Origin: Actinomadura montaniterrae
Lineage (GTDB): Bacteria > Actinomycetota > Actinomycetes > Streptosporangiales > Streptosporangiaceae
Reading direction: 5' to 3'
Length of the DNA: 64,000 bases
NCBI RefSeq assembly: GCF_008923365.1
Contig: NZ_WBMR01000015.1
Coordinates: 23,232-87,231, forward strand
Of this stretch, positions 16,572 to 24,829 are shown one piece after another. Below the pieces are notes generated by a model. That model did no database searches, was not told the origin of the DNA, and saw only the letters and a program-made list of their open reading frames with translations. The first letter of the stretch is position 1. Every line of letters begins with the position of its first letter. Both the position numbers and the translations under genes were made by a program.

Positions 16572-17828
16572 GTGGCATCGGGGGTTCGCGAGTTCCAGGA
16601 GGGTGCCTTGAGCCGGTCCGTCGATCCCGCCGCCCCGGACTTCCCGCTCTCCGGCGTCCCCGCCGGCCTCGCCGAGCCGCTCCGGCCGTACCTGGAGGCC
16701 GCCGCGATCGAGATGGTCGGCGAGATCCAGGGGCTCGTCCCCGAGTACGCGCGGCCGCCGGAGAGCCGCTACGGGCGCAGGATGCGGTGGGCCGTCGAGC
16801 AGACCGTCCGGCAGTTCGTCGACGCGATCGGCCGGCCCGACATCGACTGGGGCACGGTCGCCGGCATCTTCGAGGGCATCGGCGCGTACGAGGCGCGCCA
16901 GGGCCGCAGCCTGGACGGGCTGCAGACGGCGATCCGGGTCGGCGGGCAGGTCGCGTGCCGCCGGTTCATCAAGGACGCGCGGCGGCTCGGCTGGTCGCTG
17001 GAGGTGCTCGGCAAGATCACCGAGTCGCTGTTCGTGTTCCTGGAGCGGATCGCCGCCGCGGCCGGGCAGGGGTACGCGCGGGCGCAGGGCGAGCTCGCGG
17101 GCGAGCGGGAGCGGTTCCGGCGGCGGCTGCGCGACCTGCTGGTCATGGACCCGCCGGCCAGCGACGCGGCGATCGGGGAGCTCGCCGGGGAGGCGGGCTG
17201 GCAGGTGCCGCGGACGCTCGCGGTCGTCGCGTTCCGCCCGGCGCCCGGCGGGCCGGCCCCGGTGCTGCCGCCCGCGTTCCTCGCCGACTGGGACGCCGCG
17301 GACCCCTATCTGATCTGCCCGGACCCGGACGGTCCCGGCCGGGACCGGCTGCCGGCGGCGGTGAAGGGGACGCGGGCGGCGGCGATCGGGCCGACCGTCC
17401 CGCCGGCGGGGGCCGCGCTGTCGCTGCGCTGGGCCCGGCGCGGCCTCGCGCTGATCGAGCGCGGCGCCCTGCCGGGCAAGGAGCCGCTGCGCTGCCTGGA
17501 CCACCTGCCGACGCTGGTCGCGGCGCAGAGCGAGGAGCTGCTGGACGTGGCGCTCGGCGCCCGGCTCGGGCGGCTGATGGAGCTGGCGCCGCACCGCCGG
17601 GACGCGCTGACGCGCACGCTGCTGACCTACATGGAGTGCCGCGACAACGCGGTGGCGGCGGCGGAGCGGCTCCTCGTACACGAGCAGACCGTCCGGTACC
17701 GGATCCGGCGGCTGGAGGAGATCCTCGGCGGCGCGATGCTGGACCCGGACCGGCGGATCGAGCTGCTGCTCCTGCTGCACCACCTCGTCCGGCTGGACTC
17801 CGGGGACCGGCGCCTCTCGCCCGCGTGA
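16572..17828 (+). CDS. PucR-family transcriptional regulator
   Basis: 418 aa. N-terminal region resembles the GGDEF-like/CdaR sensor part; C-terminal PucR helix-turn-helix LLTYMECRDNAVAAAERLLVHEQTVRYRIRRLEEILG near 350-390. Such proteins often activate genes for use of purines or similar nutrients; no such genes are next to it. Start uncertain: GTG 16572 has GGAAGG, but a TTG at 16608 in the same frame has AGGAGG five bases upstream, a stronger ribosome site. Confidence 0.88.
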   Translation: MASGVREFQEGALSRSVDPAAPDFPLSGVPAGLAEPLRPYLEAAAIEMVGEIQGLVPEYARPPESRYGRRMRWAVEQTVRQFVDAIGRPDIDWGTVAGIFEGIGAYEARQGRSLDGLQTAIRVGGQVACRRFIKDARRLGWSLEVLGKITESLFVFLERIAAAAGQGYARAQGELAGERERFRRRLRDLLVMDPPASDAAIGELAGEAGWQVPRTLAVVAFRPAPGGPAPVLPPAFLADWDAADPYLICPDPDGPGRDRLPAAVKGTRAAAIGPTVPPAGAALSLRWARRGLALIERGALPGKEPLRCLDHLPTLVAAQSEELLDVALGARLGRLMELAPHRRDALTRTLLTYMECRDNAVAAAERLLVHEQTVRYRIRRLEEILGGAMLDPDRRIELLLLLHHLVRLDSGDRRLSPA

Positions 17829-17832
17829 CGCG

Positions 17833-17867
17833 GGACGGCGACGGCGCCGTCGACGCCGCCGCCGTCC
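17833..17867. terminator. Bidirectional hairpin terminator
   Basis: GGACGGCG-ac-GGCG pairs with CGCC-gc-CGCCGTCC around a 7-base loop (8-bp plus 4-bp stems). It sits in the 47-base space between convergent stops at 17828 and 17876. Confidence 0.55.
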
Positions 17868-17875
17868 GGGGCGGG

Positions 17876-18802
17876 TCAGCCGTTCGGGCAGGTGTCCAAG
17901 TATTTCGCGATGTTCGCGTCGGGCTTCGGCGCCGGGCACAGGAACTGGTCGTAGCGGGCGTCATTGTCGACGAACCGCTTCATCCACGCGATGGAGTACT
18001 TCGCGATGGTGGTGTTCGGCGACACGAATGTCATGTGGCCGGCGTTCTTCAGCAGCAGGTACGCCTTTTCCGGCGCCGTCTTGACGTTGTTGTAGTACGA
18101 CTCGGCCATCGACGACGCGGGCGCGATGAAGTCGTTGTCCGCGCCCATGATCAGCGTCGGGGTCCTGATGTTCGGGAAGCTGTAGTTGGTGTCCCAGGGC
18201 GCGAGCGGGATGTCGGCCTTGAGGGACGGCCGCTTGTTCGCGGCCTCGAGCGTCCCGCCGCCGCCCATGGAATGGCCCATGACGGCGGTTCGGGACGCGT
18301 CGACGCGGTTCTTGACGCTGCTCTTGCCGGTCAGCCAGTCGAGGGCGGCGAGCAGCTGGTCGCCGCGCGAGGCGGGGACGTCGAGGAGGCTGTCGGTCTC
18401 CAGCGTCATGACGACGAAGCCCTGCGAGGCCAGCCGCGGCCCGTACCAGGAGATCCACGCCTCGGGGGAGACGAAGCCGGGCGAGACGACGATGGCGCCG
18501 AACGTGCCCTGGCTCAGGTCGGTGGGCGCGTAGACGGTGCCCTTGTTGAATCCGGTGCCGCTGCCCGCCGGAACGGGGATCGTCTCGATGGCGAACGGGC
18601 CCTTCTCCGCGGTGATGCTCGCCTCGGTCGGCGCGGGACCGCGCTGGTACGGATTGTCGGCGGCGCGTCGCACGGCCGCGCGTTCCGCGGCCGCGGGTCC
18701 GGCCGGCGCCGCGGCGCTCGCGGGCGGGGCCAGTGCCGCGCCCGCGGCGATGAGGGAGGCGGCGGAGAGGAGCCGGAACGAATGCGCGAGATTCCTGTGC
18801 AT
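17876..18802 (-). CDS. Secreted polyester hydrolase (cutinase / PET-hydrolase homologue)
   Basis: 308 aa alpha/beta hydrolase, exported by a signal peptide (1-30). It follows actinomycete cutinases such as TfCut2 along its length: NPYQRGP near 50-56, SPGF oxyanion segment (Phe110 where TfCut2/PETase have Tyr), GHSMGGGGTL with nucleophile Ser178, APWD with Trp203, GADNDFIAP with Asp224, His256 in NAGHM, and a C-terminal KRFVDNDARYDQFLC followed by a second Cys (Cys289/Cys305, probable disulfide). Expected to cut cutin, polyester and triglyceride ester bonds outside the cell. The Tyr-to-Phe change could alter aromatic substrate binding. Next to an unrelated SARP; no clear operon. Confidence 0.93.
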   Translation of the reverse strand: MHRNLAHSFRLLSAASLIAAGAALAPPASAAAPAGPAAAERAAVRRAADNPYQRGPAPTEASITAEKGPFAIETIPVPAGSGTGFNKGTVYAPTDLSQGTFGAIVVSPGFVSPEAWISWYGPRLASQGFVVMTLETDSLLDVPASRGDQLLAALDWLTGKSSVKNRVDASRTAVMGHSMGGGGTLEAANKRPSLKADIPLAPWDTNYSFPNIRTPTLIMGADNDFIAPASSMAESYYNNVKTAPEKAYLLLKNAGHMTFVSPNTTIAKYSIAWMKRFVDNDARYDQFLCPAPKPDANIAKYLDTCPNG

Positions 18803-18951
18803 CGGGGGGCGTGCCCTTCACTGGACGGAACCGCGGCGGGTGGGTGTCCGCGGGTGCCAGAATTGTGGGCCGCGCCGCCGCCGGGCGCTGCTTAAGCGGC
18901 GACGCCTTAAATTCGGGGCGCTTATAGCGAAGTTACAAACGCGGGGGCAAC

Positions 18952-18987
18952 GGAGAGGGGCCACTCCCCCCAGAGTGACCCCTCTCC
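18952..18987. terminator. Long hairpin upstream of the polyester hydrolase
   Basis: Arms of 14 bases (18952-18965 and 18974-18987) pair with one wobble position, loop of eight. It may stop read-through from the SARP gene into the hydrolase promoter. Confidence 0.5.
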
Positions 18988-19281
18988 CCCCGTTCCGCGG
19001 GCCGGCCCGATACGCGCACTGGGGACGGCCGCTCCCCCCGAAGCGGCTTCGGCGCGGGGCGCCCGGCGGATGAGAAGAAGGTAGCGAGCCCCTCGCCCGC
19101 CGTTCGAGGCTTCAACCGTGCCTGTCGATGAACGGTACACGGTGTGCGACGAACGGACCACGCTCCGCATCGGCCATCCCTCTGTCCCGCGCGCGGACTC
19201 CCGTCCCGCACGGGCGGTTCGGCGCGGAGCGGGATGTAAGCGAGGTGTAATCGGCCCCGCCTACCGTTGCCGCGTGGAGAT

Positions 19282-19299
19282 CGGCCGGGAGACCGGCCG
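19282..19299 (-). terminator. Hairpin after the SARP gene
   Basis: CGGCCGG-GAGA-CCGGCCG, perfect 7-bp stem, 43 bases past the SARP stop at 19342. No T-run. Confidence 0.45.
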
Positions 19300-19341
19300 G
19301 CGGGCCGGCGGGCCGCACGGGGGTGGGCCCGCAGGCCGCCG

Positions 19342-22300
19342 TCACCACAGCAGGTGCGCGGCCGTCCCGTCCTCGGTCGGGACGCCGAGCGCGCCGAAGA
19401 TCTCCAGCGCCTCGCGGCGCGGGTCGGCCGCGCCGCCGGCGTCCTCGCCGGACACCTGAAGGAGGGCACCGAGCAGGAAGAGGCATTTGGCCCGCCAGAG
19501 CGGCACCGAGACCTCGGTCGCCAGCGCCAGCGCGCGCTCCAGCAGCCGCCGCGCCGAGAGGAGGTCACCGCGGTCCCAGTACAGGTCGCCGAGCACGTAC
19601 ATGATGCGCGCGCGCATCAGCGGGTCGCCGCGCTCCTCGGCGAGCCGCAGCGCCAGCCGCAGCGACCGCTCGGCCTCCTCGGTGCGGCCGAGCGCGAAGC
19701 TGGTGCAGCCGAGGCCGTGCGCGGCGTACATGCCGACGAGCCGGCTGCCCGCCGCGGTGCCCGCCTCGTGGATGTGCTCGAACAGCGGCTGGGCCTCGCC
19801 GGGGCGGCCGAGGGCGAGCAACGCCTGCCCGATCCAGTACACCGCCTGCAGCTCGACGCCGGTGTAGCGGGCGCGGCGCGCCAGGTCACGCGCCATGGTG
19901 AGCACGCCGAGCGCGTCGCCGGCGTCGCCGCGCTCGTACTGCGCGCAGCCGATCACCAGGACGGCGTGCGACTCGCCCGCGACGTCGCCGACGCGCTGGA
20001 ACAGCTCGCGGGCCCGCCGGCCGTCGGCCTCGGCGTCGCCGAACCGGCCCGTCATCCGGTGCACGGTCGCGAGCTGGCGGAGCGCGAGCGCGGTGCCGTG
20101 CGGGTTCTCCGTCTCCTCGAAAAGCCGCAGCGCCTCCCGGACGGACCGCAGCGCCCGGTCGTAGTCGCGGCGCGCGCACGCCAGCTCCGTGGTGCGCTCC
20201 AGCAGCGCCGCCTCGCCGCGCAGGTCGCCCGCCGCCCGCACGACCGGCAGCGCGTCCGCGACGACCTGCTGCCAGTCGTCGGTGTAGTGCGCGGGCTGGA
20301 ACAGGATGGACGAGCGGACCGCGATCTCCCAGGCCAGCCCGTCCTCGCCGAGCCGGGCGGCCTGCCGGACCGCGGTGGTGAGCCCGAACCGCTCGTCCTC
20401 GAACCAGTCGGGGGCCTGCGCGAGCGTCCGCTCCACGACCGCCTCGTCCAGCGGGTACCGGACGGCGCGGCCCGCGGCGAGGCAGTCGCCGCCGCCCGTG
20501 ACCAGCTCCACGACCCGGTCGGTGAGCGCCAGCAGGCCGCCGAGGGCGCGGCGCAGCGCCTCGGTGCGCTCGTCCGGGCCGTCCTGCTCCAGGCACAGCT
20601 CGCGGGCGTGGTCGCGGACGAGGTCGTGGAACCGGTAGCGGACCGCGCCGGGCATCGCGGGCCGCCCCTGCGCGGTGCGGAGCTGCGCGTCGAGGAGCTG
20701 CGCGTCGACGAGCGTCTCCAGCAGCTCGGCGACCTCGGCGGGCGGGCGGTCCAGCAGCGCGGCGGCGGTCCAGCAGGCGAAGTCGGGGGCGTCGAGGAGG
20801 CCGAGCAGCCGGTACAGCCGCCGCGCGTCGGCGCCGAGCCCCCGGTAGCTGAGGTGCAGGGTGGTGCGGACGCTGAGGCCGCGCTGCGTCAGCTCGTCCA
20901 GCCGGCCCTGCTCGCGCATCCGGCGGACGAACCCGGCGATGCTCCAGTGCGCCTTCGCGGCGAGGCGGGCGCCGGCGACGCGCAGCGCGAGCGGCAGGTG
21001 CCCGCACATGCGGGCGAGTTCCGCGGCGGCCTCCGGCTCGGCGGCGAGCCGGTCCCGTCCGACGATGTGCACGAGCAGGTCGACGGCCTGCGCGGGGGTC
21101 AGCACGTCCAGCTCGATGAGGCGGGCGCCGGGCAGCGCGGTGAGCCGGGTGCGGCTGGTGATGACGGCGCGGGACAGCCGCCCGCCCGGCAGCAGCGGCT
21201 CGACCTGCGTCTCGTCGGCGGCGTTGTCGAGGACGACGAGGATGCGCCGGTCGGCGAGGAGGCTGCGGTACAGCGCGGCGCGCTCGCCTGGGCTCTCCGG
21301 CACGGCGGCGGCGTTGACGCCGAGCGCTCGCAGGAACCGGCCGAGGACCTCGGCGGGGTCGGCGGGATCGCGTTCGGCGCCGCGCAGGTCCACGAAGAGC
21401 TGGCCGTCGGGGAAGGCGTCGCGGATGCGGTGCGCGATGTGCACGGCCAGGGTCGTCTTGCCGATCCCGCCCATCCCGGCGACGGCCGACACCGACACGG
21501 GCTCGTTGCCGTCGCCGGCGGTCAGCAGCGCGAGCATGCTGTCGATCTGGTCGCCGCGCCCGGTGAAGTCGGGCACGGCGGGCGGCAGCTGGCTCGGCCG
21601 CGCCGGGGGGACGCGGTCGCCGTCCCGGCCCGCGTCGGCCTCGGAGCCGTCGTCGGTCTCGTCCCGCGGCGGTTCGGCGGGGCCCGGCGCGCCGGCGGTC
21701 TCCTGGCGCAGCACGCGGACGTGGACGTCGCGCAGCTCGGGCCCGGGGTCGACGCCGAGCTGGTCGAGCAGCCGGACCCGCGCCTCCTCGTAGGCCTCCA
21801 GCGCCTCGGCCTGCCGCCCGCACGACGCGAGCACCTCGATCCAGACGGTGAGGAGCTGCTCGTCGAGCGGGTGGGCGCGCACCAGCGGGCTGAGGTGCGG
21901 CAGCGCGCGCTCGGGCGAACCCGCGCCGAGCACCGTCCGGGCGTGCTCCATCGTCGCCTCGACGCGCTCGCGTTCCAGCCGGTCGACGGCGGCCTGGTCG
22001 ACGGAGTCGGGCGACACGTCCTCCAGCGCGCGGCCCCGCCACAGCCCGAGCGCGCGCTCCAGCGCACCGGCGCGCCGGTCGGCCGGCAGCATGGCCGCGT
22101 CGGCGACCGCGCGGCGGAACGCGGCCGCGTCGATGTCGGCGCCCGGCAGCTCCAGCGCGTACCCGTTGGTGGTGCGGACGACCTCGACGCCCGGCCCCGC
22201 GGTCTCGGTCAGCCAGCGGCGCAGCCGGTAGACGGCGACGGCCAGCGTCGAGTCGGAGATGACGGTCTCGCGGGCGCCCCACAGCAGCGACTTGAGCGTG

Positions 22301-22476
22301 TCGTCGCCGAGGCCGGACAGCCCGGCGAGCCAGGCGACGGCGAGCGCGCCGAGCAGCGCGCGGGCGATGCCGGAGGAGGGCAGCGTCCGCCGGCCGGCGC
22401 GCTCCACGCCGACCCGGCCGAGCACGACGATCCGGACGTGCTCGCGCTCCCGGTCAGACCCGCGCTCGGTGCGCAT
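19342..22476 (-). CDS. AfsR/SARP-family regulator (winged helix, BTAD, NB-ARC, TPR)
   Basis: 1044 aa transcription factor. Order: OmpR-like winged helix (about 15-105), BTAD domain (about 110-260, with HPLDEQLLTVWIEVLASCGRQAEALEAYE), acidic linker, NB-ARC NTPase (about 300-560) with P-loop GMGGIGKTT and ILVVLDNA, then TPR repeats to the end. AfsR-type SARPs switch on secondary-metabolism genes from direct repeats. No biosynthetic cluster is next to it. ATG 22476 chosen because a GGGAG lies at good distance; GTG 22485 would abut it. Diverges from the peptide deformylase. Confidence 0.92.
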   Translation of the reverse strand: MRTERGSDREREHVRIVVLGRVGVERAGRRTLPSSGIARALLGALAVAWLAGLSGLGDDTLKSLLWGARETVISDSTLAVAVYRLRRWLTETAGPGVEVVRTTNGYALELPGADIDAAAFRRAVADAAMLPADRRAGALERALGLWRGRALEDVSPDSVDQAAVDRLERERVEATMEHARTVLGAGSPERALPHLSPLVRAHPLDEQLLTVWIEVLASCGRQAEALEAYEEARVRLLDQLGVDPGPELRDVHVRVLRQETAGAPGPAEPPRDETDDGSEADAGRDGDRVPPARPSQLPPAVPDFTGRGDQIDSMLALLTAGDGNEPVSVSAVAGMGGIGKTTLAVHIAHRIRDAFPDGQLFVDLRGAERDPADPAEVLGRFLRALGVNAAAVPESPGERAALYRSLLADRRILVVLDNAADETQVEPLLPGGRLSRAVITSRTRLTALPGARLIELDVLTPAQAVDLLVHIVGRDRLAAEPEAAAELARMCGHLPLALRVAGARLAAKAHWSIAGFVRRMREQGRLDELTQRGLSVRTTLHLSYRGLGADARRLYRLLGLLDAPDFACWTAAALLDRPPAEVAELLETLVDAQLLDAQLRTAQGRPAMPGAVRYRFHDLVRDHARELCLEQDGPDERTEALRRALGGLLALTDRVVELVTGGGDCLAAGRAVRYPLDEAVVERTLAQAPDWFEDERFGLTTAVRQAARLGEDGLAWEIAVRSSILFQPAHYTDDWQQVVADALPVVRAAGDLRGEAALLERTTELACARRDYDRALRSVREALRLFEETENPHGTALALRQLATVHRMTGRFGDAEADGRRARELFQRVGDVAGESHAVLVIGCAQYERGDAGDALGVLTMARDLARRARYTGVELQAVYWIGQALLALGRPGEAQPLFEHIHEAGTAAGSRLVGMYAAHGLGCTSFALGRTEEAERSLRLALRLAEERGDPLMRARIMYVLGDLYWDRGDLLSARRLLERALALATEVSVPLWRAKCLFLLGALLQVSGEDAGGAADPRREALEIFGALGVPTEDGTAAHLLW

Positions 22477-22644
22477 GTCCGTCACTCCCGACGTCGCCTC
22501 CGGTGCACAGTGAACTCCACCATTTGATCAAAGTCACGGCGGGTCCGGTGCGGGTATTTCTGCACGGTCGTGCGAAAAAAGTGCCGCGGCGGAGCCGCCG
22601 CCCGCCGTTTGACAGGATGGTCACCGAGCGCGGAAGGAGATCGG

Positions 22645-23172
22645 ATGGCGGGACAGGTGCGGCCGATCACGCTGGTCGGGACGCCGGTCCTGCACCGGGC
22701 GTGCCGGCCGGTGCAGGAGTTCGACGCGGCGCTGGCGGAGCTCGCCGACGACATGTTCGCCAGCATGTACGCGGCGGAGGGCGTGGGCCTCGCCGGCAAC
22801 CAGATCGGCGTCGACCTGCGGATATTCGTCTACGACTGCCCCGACGAGGACGGCGAGCGGCACAAGGGGACGGTGGTGAACCCGGTGCTGGAGCTGCCCG
22901 ATCTGGCGGACCGGCGGCTCGACGACAGTGAGGAGGGGTGCCTGTCGGTGCCGGGCCCGCACGCCCGCGTCGCCCGTCCCGACCACGCCACCGTGCGCGG
23001 CTTCGACGTCAAGGGAAACCCGGTCATGGTCGAGGGGACGGGCCTGCTCGCGCGCTGCCTCCAGCACGAGACCGACCACCTCGAAGGCAAGGTCTACATC
23101 GACCGGCTCTCGGCCCGCGCGCGCAAGAAGGTCCTCAAGGAGTACGAGGAACTCCGCGCGTCGGGCGAATAA
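22645..23172 (+). CDS. def: Peptide deformylase
   Basis: Removes the N-formyl group from new proteins. 175 aa with all three motifs: [10 protein letters not shown] (motif 1; Gly-Asn where GLAAPQ is usual), EGCLSVPG with metal ligand Cys99, and QHETDHLEG with His141, Glu142 and His145. AAGGAG lies upstream of ATG 22645. The altered motif 1 and the absence of fmt/priA next to it suggest a second, non-housekeeping copy, which can confer resistance to deformylase inhibitors; that is inference. Ends two bases from the convergent CocE gene. Confidence 0.93.
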   Translation: MAGQVRPITLVGTPVLHRACRPVQEFDAALAELADDMFASMYAAEGVGLAGNQIGVDLRIFVYDCPDEDGERHKGTVVNPVLELPDLADRRLDDSEEGCLSVPGPHARVARPDHATVRGFDVKGNPVMVEGTGLLARCLQHETDHLEGKVYIDRLSARARKKVLKEYEELRASGE

Positions 23173-23173
23173 G

Positions 23174-24781
23174 TCATGGCGCCCAGACGGGCAGGTGCAG
23201 CGCCGACGGGTGCCCGGCGCCGCGCAGCACCTCGATGCGGACGCGGCGCGACGCGACGGCCCGTCCGGCGGGCTCGCCGCGCCCGTGGTTGCGGGCGAAG
23301 CGCGGGAACGCGCCGCCCGCGAGCATGACGCGCGGCCGGTGGCCGCGCCGGAACCGGTAGCCGGTCGGGTGCATCTCGATCTCCGCCGCGACGACCTCGC
23401 CCGGCGCGGCGTCGATGCGGAGCATCCCGTCGGTGACGTTGCGGGACGCGCCGTCCGGGCCGACGTCGCAGAGCCGGACGAACAGGTCGGCGTGCCCGGT
23501 GTCCGTCCGGACGTGGAACGCCGCCGACACCGGCCCGATCAGGTCGAGGTCGCGGTCGAGGCGGGCGCCGGTCAGCACGGCGACGTCGCCGCGCGCCTCG
23601 ATCCGGCCGTTGTCGCGCTGCCCGCCCCGGCCGGGCGCCAGCAGCGGCCCGCCGGTGGACGGCGTCGGGTCGTACGGGTCGTAGGTGAACGCCACCGGGT
23701 CGAGCGGGCCGGACGGCTCGTCCCAGGTCAGGCCGTGGGAGAGGTACAGCGGCGCCGGGGTGGTCTCCGGCGGCGGCCACTGCTGGAAGTCGAGCCAGCG
23801 GTCCGCCTTCTGCAGGTAGAGGCGGACGGGTGCGCGCCGCAGTTCCGCCGCGTCCCCGTGGAGGTGCGCGTTCAGCCAGGACACCTGGTCGGCGAGGACG
23901 GCGCGCAGCGCCTTGGCGTCGTGCCCCCAGGGGCCGATGGTGATGCGGACCTGGCGGCCGGCGGCGTGCAGGGCGGCGAAGTCGCGGAGCTGGCCGCGTA
24001 GGAACAGGTCCCACCAGCCCGTCACCATGCTCGCGGGCGACGTGGTGGTGGCGACGCCCGCGCTGTGGTCGGTCTCCCGCCAGAACGCGGCGTTCTCGGC
24101 GTTGCCGGTGACCTCGCGTAGGAACGACTCGGCTCGCCCTATCGCGGCCATGTCTGCCTCGCCGACCGGCAGGTGCCGCATAGCGTTCCTTACGCGCCGG
24201 TTGTGGAGCGGGTGTCTCCGGTCGTCACGCGTCCCCATCAGCGACGACCACACGAGCGTGTTGTGCAGGGCGAGCGCGCCGCCCGGGTAGAAGGAGCTGA
24301 CGAACTCGGACGCGGTGATGCCGAGCCCCATCGCCGCCAGCGGCGGGTCCGCGTACGGCGCGATCGCCCACTGCGTGTAGCCGAGGTAGCTCGCCCCGGC
24401 CGTCGCGACGCGCCCGTCGCACCACGGCTGCGCCCGCACCCATTTCAGCGTCGCGAGGCCGTCCTCGCGCTCGTCGTGGAACGCGTGGAACTCGCCGCCC
24501 GACCCGTGTATCCCACGTACATTCTGTATGACGACCTGGAAGCCGCGCCGGGCGAGGACCCCGGCGAGCAGCCGGACGAGCGCCTGCCGCTTGCCGTACG
24601 GGGTCCGGATGAGCACGGCGGGCAGCGGCCCGGCGCCGCGCGGCCGGTACAGGTCCGCGACCAGCACCGCTCCGTCCGGCATGGGAACCCGCAGGTCGCG
24701 GGCCATGCCGACGTCGATGGCCGCGTCATCGGCCTCGGGGAGCCCGAGGAGGCGGTCGATGAGCCGTCCCGCCATGGACAT
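23174..24781 (-). CDS. CocE/NonD family hydrolase
   Basis: 535 aa. N-terminal alpha/beta-hydrolase domain with nucleophile elbow GASYLGYTQW, an ARRGFQVVIQNVRG block, and GPWGHD carrying the catalytic His; the C-terminal third is the jelly-roll domain (SAAFHVRTDTGHADLFVRLCDV). Family members are Xaa-Pro dipeptidyl-peptidases or esterases such as cocaine esterase. No signal peptide. ATG 24781 has GGGAGG six bases upstream. Confidence 0.9.
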   Translation of the reverse strand: MSMAGRLIDRLLGLPEADDAAIDVGMARDLRVPMPDGAVLVADLYRPRGAGPLPAVLIRTPYGKRQALVRLLAGVLARRGFQVVIQNVRGIHGSGGEFHAFHDEREDGLATLKWVRAQPWCDGRVATAGASYLGYTQWAIAPYADPPLAAMGLGITASEFVSSFYPGGALALHNTLVWSSLMGTRDDRRHPLHNRRVRNAMRHLPVGEADMAAIGRAESFLREVTGNAENAAFWRETDHSAGVATTTSPASMVTGWWDLFLRGQLRDFAALHAAGRQVRITIGPWGHDAKALRAVLADQVSWLNAHLHGDAAELRRAPVRLYLQKADRWLDFQQWPPPETTPAPLYLSHGLTWDEPSGPLDPVAFTYDPYDPTPSTGGPLLAPGRGGQRDNGRIEARGDVAVLTGARLDRDLDLIGPVSAAFHVRTDTGHADLFVRLCDVGPDGASRNVTDGMLRIDAAPGEVVAAEIEMHPTGYRFRRGHRPRVMLAGGAFPRFARNHGRGEPAGRAVASRRVRIEVLRGAGHPSALHLPVWAP

Positions 24782-24829
24782 GCGCAACCTCCCACGAATC
24801 GGAATCCCACCGTCCCACGCCCCGGCCGG

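Larger units (their letters stand above)
18803..19341. other. Long intergenic region, no gene found
   Basis: The 539 bases between the polyester hydrolase start and the SARP stop hold no frame with normal codon bias. Seen inside: TTAAG-N9-CTTAA at 18892-18910, about 90 bases before the hydrolase start and a candidate operator; an AT-rich segment 18905-18940 that may hold its promoter; a long hairpin at 18952-18987; and a hairpin at 19282-19299 after the SARP stop. Confidence 0.6.

Noticed and set aside
19267..22527. 1086-codon plus-strand open frame opposite the first SARP
   Set aside because: It is the antisense of a clear SARP gene; its product is Arg/Gly/Pro-rich with no domain.
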